Notes under the pieces: model-generated
Databases searched by the model: none
What the model saw: only the letters and a program-made list of their open reading frames with translations
What the model was told of the DNA's origin: nothing
Part shown: in pieces, positions 1 through 5,141 of the stretch
Position numbering within the stretch: the first letter of the stretch is position 1
Layout of the letters: each line of letters starts with the position of its first letter
Translations under genes and position numbers: made by a program
Assembly (NCBI GenBank): GCA_026397575.1
Contig: JAPLUP010000341.1
Location: 1 to 7,521 of the forward strand
DNA from: Candidatus Zixiibacteriota bacterium
Lineage (GTDB): Bacteria > Zixibacteria > MSB-5A5 > CAIYYT01
Reading direction: 5' to 3'
Length of the DNA stretch: 7,521 bases

Positions 1-43
1 CTCTGCGCGAGTGGGGACCCCCCGTTTTTTTGTAGCAAAAGTG

Positions 44-71
44 TTGTCTCTGACTGTTGCGGATGTATAAT
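44..71 (+). promoter_or_regulatory. Sigma70-like promoter of the acyl-CoA synthetase gene
   Basis: A TTGTCT -35 element (44-49, four of six consensus bases) is followed after 16 bases by a perfect TATAAT -10 element (66-71). Transcription would be expected to begin about 6-8 bases after the -10, which is at or within a base or two of the ATG at 79. No Shine-Dalgarno sequence lies in front of the ATG, in keeping with a leaderless message. The hexamers are seen; the start site is inferred. Confidence 0.6.
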
Positions 72-78
72 TATCCCT

Positions 79-1782
79 ATGGCAGAGCGTTTGATCCATC
101 AGTTGGTACTCGCGAGCGCAGCGCGTAATGGAGACCGTCCGGCTTATTGGCAGCGAACTCCGGATGGCTTCGCAGCGCTAACCTATGCCGAACTGGCGGT
201 AAAAATCACTGCCCTCGCACGAGGACTGATCAAAAGCGGTTTCAAACCGCAGACAAAGGCCGGTATCTATGCGCCTGATTCGCCCGATTGGGGAATCACC
301 TACCTGGCGATTCTGGCTGCGGGTGGAGTGGTGGTTCCGCTCGACCAGCAGTCGAAGTACTTGGAGTTGCGATCGATCATCACGCGGGCGGGGATCAATA
401 TGCTTTTCTGCGATCCTTCTCACTATCAGGACATTCTGGATTTGAAGCTGATTTCCCCGCAGTTTCCCGATGTGATCTGTATTGATGACAGTGATGTTGA
501 TGACTCAACAATTCTGACCACTTCCAAGCTTGCGGTCGCCGGTCGCAAAGAGGTATTTCCGCTGCCGGAGATTGATCCTGAATCGCTGGCCGTGCTTATC
601 TACACATCCGGCACCTCGTCAGAGGCCAAGGGCGTCATGTTGTCGCATGCGAATATTGTTGCCGATCTCGAAGCCGTTCGACCGCGCCTGCCGATGACTG
701 AAGAGGATCGGTTTCTATCGGTGCTACCGCTGCACCATACCCTCGAGGCGACGTGTGGGTTTATCTATCCTCTCTCATGTGGCGCATCAGTCGCGTACGG
801 CCGGTCTTTGAAATCAGTCGATATTATAGCCGACATCCGCGCGCTCAAGATCACCGTAATGATAGGAGTGCCGCTGTTGTTCGAGAAAATGTGCGCCGGA
901 ATTAACCGGCAGGTGTCTAAGAAGGCGCTGTCCTCTCGACTGTATGTTGATCTGGGGCAGCGAATGGCGGGACTGTCAAAGTGGATTCTGGATCTTTCGG
1001 TTGGAAAGGTTCTATTTAGAGCGCTGCGAGAACGCGTTGGACTTGACACCATTCGTCTGTTCGTCTCCGGTGGCGCGGCAATCAATCCGGAAGTGTCGCG
1101 TTTTTTCAACAATTTGGGCATTGTTCTGCTGCAGGGGTACGGCCTGAGTGAAACTTCGCCGGTGCTGGCGGTGAACTGCGAACGGGACAACAACTACTAT
1201 TCCGTAGGCAAACCGTTGGACGGTGTCGACCTCAAGATTCTCGACAAGAATGAGGCCGGAATCGGCGAGATCGCCGCCCGAGGCAAAATGGTCATGCTTG
1301 GTTATTACGGCAACGAGGACGCCACGCGGTCCGTAATGCAGGACGGCTTCTTCTGCACCGGCGATCTGGGATATGTTGACAGCGCCGGGCATCTCCATAT
1401 CACCGGTAGAATGAAAAACGTCATCATAACTCCGGCAGGCAAGAACATCTACCCCGAAGAGATTGAAGCGCTGCTTGAGAGTTCGCCGTTTGTCTCCGAG
1501 TGCGCCGTGCTGCCGCGTAAACGCAAAACTGGCGAGGAACCTGTGGCTGTGGTCGTTCCGGACTTCGACGCGATCAATGCCGCGCATGAAGGGGCCAAGC
1601 TGTCGGACGAAGAGTTTCGCACCCTAATGAAAGCCGAAGTCCACAGCATCTGCGAGCAACTTGCGGAGTTTAAGCGCATCAAAGATGTGATTGTAATGAC
1701 CGCAGAACTTCCCAAGACATCCACCCGCAAGGTCAAACGCCACGTATTGATCGAAAATCTGAAAACGCTCGGACAGTTGTAA
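79..1782 (+). CDS. AMP-forming long-chain acyl-CoA synthetase (fatty acid CoA ligase)
   Basis: The product is a 567-residue ANL-superfamily adenylating enzyme, expected to activate a fatty acid with ATP to an acyl-adenylate and transfer it to CoA, in the cytosol or at the inner membrane face. The ATP-binding loop is Y175-TSGTSSEAKG-185, the A5 motif is Y354-GLSETSP, the ribose-binding Asp is D429 in TGDLGY, the hinge region is G443-R444 followed by K446-N and the long-chain-type GKNIYPEEIE, and the C-terminal A10 motif is P545-KTSTRK with K551 as the likely catalytic Lys. Length is usual for the FadD/long-chain (COG1022-like) group. Two motif positions deviate: the loop has Ser181 and Ala183 where Gly and Pro are usual, and A10 has Arg550 where Gly is usual. 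Substrate chain length cannot be read from sequence, and an acyl-ACP synthetase role is a less likely alternative. The ATG at 79 fits the promoter and the family N-terminus. Confidence 0.92.
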   Translation: MAERLIHQLVLASAARNGDRPAYWQRTPDGFAALTYAELAVKITALARGLIKSGFKPQTKAGIYAPDSPDWGITYLAILAAGGVVVPLDQQSKYLELRSIITRAGINMLFCDPSHYQDILDLKLISPQFPDVICIDDSDVDDSTILTTSKLAVAGRKEVFPLPEIDPESLAVLIYTSGTSSEAKGVMLSHANIVADLEAVRPRLPMTEEDRFLSVLPLHHTLEATCGFIYPLSCGASVAYGRSLKSVDIIADIRALKITVMIGVPLLFEKMCAGINRQVSKKALSSRLYVDLGQRMAGLSKWILDLSVGKVLFRALRERVGLDTIRLFVSGGAAINPEVSRFFNNLGIVLLQGYGLSETSPVLAVNCERDNNYYSVGKPLDGVDLKILDKNEAGIGEIAARGKMVMLGYYGNEDATRSVMQDGFFCTGDLGYVDSAGHLHITGRMKNVIITPAGKNIYPEEIEALLESSPFVSECAVLPRKRKTGEEPVAVVVPDFDAINAAHEGAKLSDEEFRTLMKAEVHSICEQLAEFKRIKDVIVMTAELPKTSTRKVKRHVLIENLKTLGQL

Positions 1783-1788
1783 ACGTAA

Positions 1789-1800
1789 CAACGGCCGTTG
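1789..1800. other. Perfect palindrome between convergent genes
   Basis: A 12-base perfect palindrome (CAACGGCCGTTG) lies in the 30-base gap between the stop of the acyl-CoA synthetase and the stop of the convergent barrel gene. It could form a short 4-bp stem with a 4-base loop in either transcript, but no T-tract follows on either strand, so it is at best a weak bidirectional terminator. The palindrome is seen; its role is a guess. Confidence 0.3.
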
Positions 1801-1812
1801 CCGACAGTCTCT

Positions 1813-2406
1813 TTACTCCCAGAGGAACAACGAGAATCCGACCATCACGTTGATGCTATGGCCTGATTCCGAATTGTCATGCTCGTCTTTCAGAGTGTCA
1901 GAACGATAGTTCACTTCGGCTGAAAGACCGATTGAGTTTGCGGCCATGTAATTTATGCCGCCGCCAATCGTAACCAATGTACCACTTATTTTGTCGTCGC
2001 CATCATCAGCACTGATCTGGCCAAACAGCAGAGATGTCGTCAGATAAGGATAAGTGCGGCCTTTCCCGTGGCGATCACCTTTGTTGGCTCCGAAATAGTA
2101 CGTCAGCTTGGGACCGATTCCGGAGATGCTTGCGCTCCAGTCCCCCTGCGAAAGCGAGCCCAGAAGCAGTTGTCCTCCGACTGCCAGACCTCGTGCCGGA
2201 AAAAAGCTGAGCGACGGATAGAGCAGGAAGAGTGTCACGCTCTCGTTGTCGCCTCCGTACAGCTTTCCGCTGAGAGACGAAAAAGCTCCGCCGCCACCAA
2301 CCATTATGCTTCCCTTGTCGATCGGCGACTCCGCCGGAAACGCGCTACTTACGGCCATGCCGAATATGAGCAGCATGAACACTACTCGTAATCCCGCCTG
2401 TTTCAT
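1813..2406 (-). CDS. Outer-membrane beta-barrel protein (gene Z)
   Basis: This 197-residue protein of unknown specific function begins with a signal peptide: K2 and R7, a hydrophobic core VVFMLLIFGMAVSSA, and a likely cut near AFPA-ES around residue 25. The mature part alternates Gly-rich and aromatic beta-strands with short polar turns (for example LFLLYPSLSFF, GIGPKLTYYFGA, VTIGGGINYM), as in 8-stranded OmpX/OMP_b-brl barrels, and ends with an amphipathic strand closing in FSLFLWE, as expected for BAM-dependent insertion. An AAGGAGAG ribosome site sits 4 bases before the ATG. The first eight codons and the upstream region are repeated near 3461-3567, so one end of the local tandem duplication lies in this gene at about 2382. 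It is the last gene of the minus-strand barrel cluster and converges on the acyl-CoA synthetase. No cargo, enzyme or adhesin function can be assigned. Confidence 0.82.
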   Translation of the reverse strand: MKQAGLRVVFMLLIFGMAVSSAFPAESPIDKGSIMVGGGGAFSSLSGKLYGGDNESVTLFLLYPSLSFFPARGLAVGGQLLLGSLSQGDWSASISGIGPKLTYYFGANKGDRHGKGRTYPYLTTSLLFGQISADDGDDKISGTLVTIGGGINYMAANSIGLSAEVNYRSDTLKDEHDNSESGHSINVMVGFSLFLWE

Positions 2407-2458
2407 TTCACTCTCCTTGAAAAGAGATTTTGCGCAAATAGGATGGACTAAGGTCCGT

Positions 2459-2488
2459 AAGTTAGCCGTCAGGATCGGTATTTGTCAA
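2459..2488 (-). promoter_or_regulatory. Putative promoter of barrel gene Z
   Basis: On the minus strand a perfect TTGACA (plus positions 2483-2488) is followed after 18 bases by TAACTT (2459-2464). The -10 is weak by the sigma70 standard (three of six), but both elements and the 18-base spacing recur in the duplicated copy at 3538-3567, which strengthens the call. TAACTTAC also partly resembles the TAnnTTTG -7 element known in Bacteroidota. The inferred leader is about 45 bases. Confidence 0.5.
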
Positions 2489-2560
2489 GTCTTATGTCCG
2501 GAAGTGAACCAACCGAGCTTTCCCAAACTCGAAGGTTATCGCACGAGGTGCATCGGAAGC

Positions 2561-2590
2561 AAAAGAAAAGGGCGGGTCATCGACCCGCTC
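2561..2590 (-). terminator. Intrinsic terminator of barrel gene Y'
   Basis: Read on the minus strand, a 7-bp perfect stem GCGGGTC/GACCCGC with a GAT loop is followed by CCCTTTTCTTTT. It lies about 25 bases after the stop of gene Y' and separates that gene from the promoter of gene Z. A nearly identical hairpin follows gene Y at 3615-3644. Confidence 0.8.
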
Positions 2591-2614
2591 GAAAACATCC
2601 AATTGGAGAATGGT

Positions 2615-3277
2615 CTAGAAGCCGTAACCCACAAGGAACGAGAAGGTCGCTGTCTTGGCATTTGGCGTGGTTCCTTCCTCGGCTTTGTCAATTTTGCTCA
2701 GGCCGAGCGCATAGCGAGCATCAAAAGTGATCTCGCCCTTGGTGAGCTTGCAGGCGGCACCCACGCCAAAGGCAACGCCAATGTTTGTGGACTCAAAAAA
2801 GTCCTTGACATCGACGCTCACATCTGCGCTTTGGCCCCCGAGCGAAGCACTTGCCGTGGCTTTGGCGCTCATCAGAATGCCGAAGAAAGGTCCTGCGAAA
2901 ATGGTCGGCTTGATGTTACCACTGGCTTGGGGTTTGACCTTTAGAAAGACCGGAATTTGCAGGTAGCTGAGAGTCCACTTCGGTGTCACCGTGATGCCTT
3001 CTTCCACGATGTCTTTCTGTTTCATCCCTTCCATCGAATACAGGAGTTCCGGCTGAATGGCGAACATCGGGGAGACGCTGTATTCGACAAAGGCGCCACC
3101 CACGATGCCAAGCAACATCTTTGCATCCTTGACGTTGCTGCCGGTCAGTTTCGCGAGGTTCACACCAGCCTTGATACCTTTGGCAGTGAGTCCTTTTGTG
3201 ACTCCCTGACCCAAGGCCGATTCAACCATCAGTATCGATAGCATGAATGCCACGATGATTGCGAGTGTTTTGTTCAT
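2615..3277 (-). CDS. PorT-family outer-membrane beta-barrel protein (gene Y')
   Basis: The product is 220 residues from the chosen ATG at 3277, which has a GAAAGGA ribosome site 7 bases upstream; the in-frame GTG at 3307 would put ten polar residues ahead of the signal peptide and is rejected. The signal peptide is MNKTLAIIVAFMLSILMVES with a likely cut near ALGQ. The mature protein follows the OMP_b-brl_2/PorT pattern: GIKAGVNLAKLTG, GGAFVEYSVSPMFAIQPELLY, LSYLQIPVFLKVKP, KPTIFAGPFFGILMSA, a Ser/Ala-rich extracellular-type loop, then strands ending in a terminal Phe (VGYGF), the classic outer-membrane assembly signal. PorT itself takes part in type IX secretion in Bacteroidota, but most family members have no known role and none is claimed here. 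It lies inside copy 1 of the duplication, in the place gene Y holds in copy 2, and the two share little beyond signal peptide and fold. Confidence 0.85.
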   Translation of the reverse strand: MNKTLAIIVAFMLSILMVESALGQGVTKGLTAKGIKAGVNLAKLTGSNVKDAKMLLGIVGGAFVEYSVSPMFAIQPELLYSMEGMKQKDIVEEGITVTPKWTLSYLQIPVFLKVKPQASGNIKPTIFAGPFFGILMSAKATASASLGGQSADVSVDVKDFFESTNIGVAFGVGAACKLTKGEITFDARYALGLSKIDKAEEGTTPNAKTATFSFLVGYGF

Positions 3278-3326
3278 TAGTGAATCCTTTCTTTCCCTTT
3301 GGCCCACTACAGAAGCTTAACCCGAT

Positions 3327-3485
3327 TTACGCTTGGTTCTCTCCACTCATTTGTTTTTCGCTATTTATTTGCCGAAGAAGTATTGCGCCAAAGAACGGCT
3401 GCAACCACGCTAATGTTATTCCGCCGGACACCCAATGAGCCCTCGCGCCACCCATCAGCGCTACTCGTAATCCCACCTGTTTCAT
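3327..3485 (-). pseudogene. Chimeric remnant: start of gene Z fused to end of gene X
   Basis: Read on the minus strand from the ATG at 3485, this 52-codon frame starts MKQVGLRV, matching the first eight residues of gene Z (MKQAGLRV), and keeps the same ribosome site (GGGAG, 6 bases upstream). It then passes in frame into GGARAHWV, ITLAWL and FFGA, matching the C-terminus of gene X (GGARAHWVFSGTTLAWLHLFFGV). Just after this a 2-base deletion relative to gene X shifts the frame; the old ending, still recognisable as QYFFGK and stop at 3365-3367, is lost, and translation would run on to a TAA at 3327-3329. It has lost most of a barrel and cannot make one. I read it as the junction scar of the tandem duplication. 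An internal deletion in a former full-length gene is the alternative. Confidence 0.75.
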
Positions 3486-3537
3486 TTCATTCTCCCTTTG
3501 AAACAATCTTGCCCAAATAAGATGAATCGCCGCCCGT

Positions 3538-3567
3538 AACTTATCCCTTACAATCGACAGTAGTCAA
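3538..3567 (-). promoter_or_regulatory. Duplicated promoter ahead of the chimeric remnant and gene Y'
   Basis: On the minus strand TTGACT (plus 3562-3567), an 18-base spacer and TAAGTTACGG (from 3543) correspond base for base in layout to the gene Z promoter. The spacer has diverged strongly while the two elements are kept. With the remnant dead, this promoter could now drive gene Y', whose start is about 260 bases downstream with no terminator seen between. Confidence 0.5.
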
Positions 3568-3614
3568 CTGCGCTTCCCAAACTCAAGGCCTGTTGTGCGA
3601 AGCGACTTCGAAGA

Positions 3615-3644
3615 AAAAGAAAAGGGCGGATCATCGACCCGCCC
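3615..3644 (-). terminator. Intrinsic terminator of barrel gene Y
   Basis: Read on the minus strand, a 9-bp stem GGGCGGGTC/GATCCGCCC (one G-U pair, GAT loop) is followed by TTTTCTTTTTCTTC. It starts about 28 bases after the stop of gene Y and is the duplicated counterpart of the hairpin at 2561-2590. Confidence 0.82.
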
Positions 3645-3672
3645 GAAAATGCAATGTCAGTAGATTAAATGA

Positions 3673-4260
3673 TTACTTGCCGCCCAAGAAGAAGCTAACA
3701 CCTGCATGGATGTCAACGTAATTCGTCTTCTTGACATCGGTGAAAATCATGTGGAAGCGACCGCCGGCATCAATTGCCAATTTTTCGTTGATCATGTATA
3801 TGCCGCCAATACCGGCGTTGACACCAATCTTGCTGGTTGAAGAGCCGCCATCTCCAAAGGAATACATGCCGGGGCCGGCTTCAACGTAAGGGCACATCTT
3901 CTTTTCGGGAGAGAAGAAATACATGCCGTTGGCCGAGATCTCGAGAATGTGATAGCTCGACTTTGCCTCAACGCCAAGGATGGTAACCTTGTATGATTCG
4001 GTTTGGTAGTCAAATAAGCCTTTCACGGCGATTTTGGGGGCGACCCCGTAAAGGAATTTGCCGCCGAACGACAACCCGAGTGAACTCTTTGCCGTAAATC
4101 CCACATAATCGAAGCTCTTGAACTGGTCACCGAAACCGATACCGTAGTCCAAGAAGCCACCGACAGCCATTTTCCCTTTTAGGTCGCCAATTGCCTGACC
4201 ATAGACAGCCGTCATTCCGAACAGCATGATGACTGCCACGAGAACTAGAATTTTCTTCAC
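3673..4260 (-). CDS. Outer-membrane beta-barrel protein (gene Y)
   Basis: The product is 195 residues from a GTG start at 4260, with AAAGGA placed 8 bases upstream. An in-frame ATG at 4311 would add 17 mostly charged or aromatic residues before the signal peptide and would swallow the ribosome site, so it is rejected. The signal peptide is (M)KKILVLVAVIMLFGMTAVYG with a cut near YGQA. About eight amphipathic strands follow, for example KSSLGLSFGGKFLYGV, KIAVKGLFDYQ, PYVEAGPGMYSFG and a closing VDIHAGVSFFLGGK. The C-terminal third resembles gene X (G-G-L/M-Y, then GIG, LA, GGAR/GGRFH and GV-F-GK), so X and Y look like old paralogues. Gene X ends 78 bases upstream without a clear terminator, so X and Y may share a transcript. 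Function is unknown beyond an outer-membrane barrel. Confidence 0.82.
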   Translation of the reverse strand: MKKILVLVAVIMLFGMTAVYGQAIGDLKGKMAVGGFLDYGIGFGDQFKSFDYVGFTAKSSLGLSFGGKFLYGVAPKIAVKGLFDYQTESYKVTILGVEAKSSYHILEISANGMYFFSPEKKMCPYVEAGPGMYSFGDGGSSTSKIGVNAGIGGIYMINEKLAIDAGGRFHMIFTDVKKTNYVDIHAGVSFFLGGK

Positions 4261-4278
4261 GTTTTGTTTCCTTTCTTT

Positions 4279-4301
4279 CCTTTTGGCCCAATTCCAAAAG
4301 G
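4279..4301 (-). other. Inverted repeat in the leader of gene Y
   Basis: Perfect 8-base arms CCTTTTGG and CCAAAAGG enclose a 7-base loop 18 bases upstream of the gene Y GTG. In the mRNA the downstream arm ends at the edge of the AAAGGA-rich ribosome site, so the fold could modulate translation or act as a weak barrier after gene X. The equivalent place in copy 1 (ahead of gene Y') lacks the second arm, which argues against a conserved role. Confidence 0.35.
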
Positions 4302-4338
4302 TTAATTCCATTTACGTTTAGTTGACTCCACTCATTTG

Positions 4339-4902
4339 CTATTTACCAAAGAAGTACTGTACACCAAAGAACAAGTGCAACCACGCGAGTGTCGTGCCGC
4401 TGAACACCCAATGAGCTCTTGCTCCACCCGCCAGCGCCAGTTGCGGACTCATGAATTTGCGATAACCAATACCACCGTTGATGCCGAATTCGCTCTCATA
4501 GAGGCCTGCGCCGCCGAGCAAGAGCATTGAGGCCGGCTTGCCGGGGTTCATTTCATACATTCCCAGAAAGAGGATACTCGTCCAACTTCCTGCAGAACTG
4601 CTGAAGCCCGAAGGACTATCCCATTTGGCACCCTGCCAATAGATCTCGGCGCCAATGCCGAGATTTTTCTTCCATTGGTATTGTCCACAGACGTCAAACG
4701 CGAAAGTTGGCTTGTAACCCCAATCGTGTCCGCCGTAGACGGAATTGCTCCAGCCACCAAATCCGCTCAGGCCGAGAGAGTAGCCCAAGTGTGCCCCTCC
4801 AGACCACTGTCCAACGCTCGTTCCACCAACGCCTGTTTTCGCTGCCGTTGAAACCGTAGACATCAAACTCAGAATTACAATGGCTGCTGCAAGTTTCCTC
4901 AT
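4339..4902 (-). CDS. Outer-membrane beta-barrel protein (gene X)
   Basis: This 187-residue protein starts at an ATG with GTGAGGT 6-7 bases upstream and a second AGGAG further up. The signal peptide is MRKLAAAIVILSLMSTVSTA with a cut near STAAK. The mature chain is rich in Gly, Ser and Trp/Tyr with alternating strands such as HLGYSLGLSGFGGW, FDVCGQYQWKKNLGIGAEIYW, SILFLGMYEM, MLLLGGAGLYESEFGINGGIGYR, ALAGGARAHWVF and a closing LHLFFGVQYFFGK, as in 8-stranded barrels. Its last about 30 codons are duplicated in the remnant at 3327-3485, so one end of the tandem duplication lies here at about 4437. Its C-terminal half resembles gene Y. It is the first gene of the barrel cluster, with its own promoter region at 4903-5084. 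No specific function can be assigned. Confidence 0.82.
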   Translation of the reverse strand: MRKLAAAIVILSLMSTVSTAAKTGVGGTSVGQWSGGAHLGYSLGLSGFGGWSNSVYGGHDWGYKPTFAFDVCGQYQWKKNLGIGAEIYWQGAKWDSPSGFSSSAGSWTSILFLGMYEMNPGKPASMLLLGGAGLYESEFGINGGIGYRKFMSPQLALAGGARAHWVFSGTTLAWLHLFFGVQYFFGK

Positions 4903-4985
4903 GCAAATACCTCACTTACTCCTTGTGTCTTCGAGCCGATTTCCTGTCGATCTTGTTGTATTCGACTCAACCGCCGGATGTTATC

Positions 4986-5002
4986 TTGTTATCAGTTAAC
5001 AA
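4986..5002. promoter_or_regulatory. Inverted repeat in the gene X leader
   Basis: The arms TTGTTA and TAACAA flank five bases, with a further TTAAC half-like element next to it (5004-5008). It lies in the predicted untranslated leader of gene X, 84 bases upstream of the ATG. It could be an operator or a small RNA hairpin; the symmetry is seen, the role is inferred. Confidence 0.3.
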
Positions 5003-5031
5003 ATTAACGGACGATCACATCATCGACTGTT

Positions 5032-5061
5032 CTTGTAAGCAATTGCCAGTTGACAGTCAAC
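5032..5061 (-). promoter_or_regulatory. Putative promoter of gene X with overlapping palindrome
   Basis: On the minus strand TTGACT (plus 5055-5060), a 17-base spacer and TACAAG (5032-5037) form a reasonable sigma70-like promoter, giving a leader of about 120 bases. The -35 lies inside a 13-base palindrome, GTTGAC-A-GTCAAC on the plus strand (5049-5061), which is well placed for a repressor or activator site. Promoter strength and any regulator are unknown. Confidence 0.5.
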
Positions 5062-5084
5062 AAAAACTTTGGGAGCGGAACGCA

Positions 5085-5120
5085 ATAAAGAACGGGCGTC
5101 CGCGATGGCGGACGCCCGTT
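5085..5120 (-). terminator. Strong intrinsic terminator of the EF-G-like gene
   Basis: A perfect 13-bp stem (AACGGGCGTCCGC at 5091-5103 and its complement at 5108-5120) closes a 4-base loop and is followed on the minus strand by CTTTATT. It lies 21 bases after the stop of the EF-G-like gene and insulates it from gene X. On the plus strand no T-run follows, so it acts only for minus-strand transcription. Confidence 0.88.
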
Positions 5121-5141
5121 AAAGTATTGCATGAAGAAAAC

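Larger units (their letters stand above)
2382..3461. repeat. Tandem segmental duplication, copy 1
   Basis: Copy 1 of a direct duplication; copy 2 is 3461-4437. Matching blocks, in order: the start and ribosome site of gene Z (2382-2416 against 3461-3495, about 33 of 35 bases equal before small indels begin); the promoter region with TTGAC and TAA(C/G)TTACGG; a TTCCCAAACTC block; the terminator hairpin (2564-2596 against 3618-3650, two differences in 33); then, past the barrel gene, the region upstream of its start (TCCTTTCTTTCC, TTTGGCCCA, CTCCACTCATTTG) and the last about 30 codons of gene X. The barrel genes in the middle do not align well. Confidence 0.8.
3461..4437. repeat. Tandem segmental duplication, copy 2
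   Basis: Copy 2 of the direct duplication. It starts at the junction inside the chimeric remnant, where gene X sequence (ending CAGCGC) meets gene Z sequence (starting CTACTCG) with at most one shared base, and runs through the promoter block, terminator and gene Y into the 3' end of gene X. It is about 100 bases shorter than copy 1, through a shorter barrel gene and a deletion of about 20-25 bases between the TTCCCAAACTC block and the -35 element. Confidence 0.8.

Noticed and set aside
1..31. GC-rich stretch followed by seven T, possible terminator of a gene left of the window
   Set aside because: Only about a 3-bp stem can form inside the window (GGG with CCC). A longer left arm might lie outside, but it is not visible.
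1012..1587. Minus-strand open frame of 191 codons opposite the acyl-CoA synthetase
   Set aside because: It is antisense to conserved adenylation motifs and has no plausible domain or start signal.
2246..2944. Long plus-strand open frame opposite genes Z and Y'
   Set aside because: It runs antisense across a gene end, a terminator and a promoter, with no ribosome site and no recognisable protein features.
3299..3520. Plus-strand open frame over the duplication junction
   Set aside because: The minus strand explains this stretch as a chimera of genes Z and X. The plus-strand frame has no ribosome site and no homology I recognise.
2382..4437. Integron-like cassette array with attC sites between the barrel genes
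   Set aside because: The repeated intergenic parts contain promoters, ribosome sites, an intrinsic terminator and fragments of coding sequence. I found no paired core sites of the attC type and no integrase in view.
2382..4437. Insertion sequence or transposon as the cause of the repeat
   Set aside because: The repeats are direct, lack terminal inverted repeats and transposase coding, and their ends fall inside two different barrel genes.
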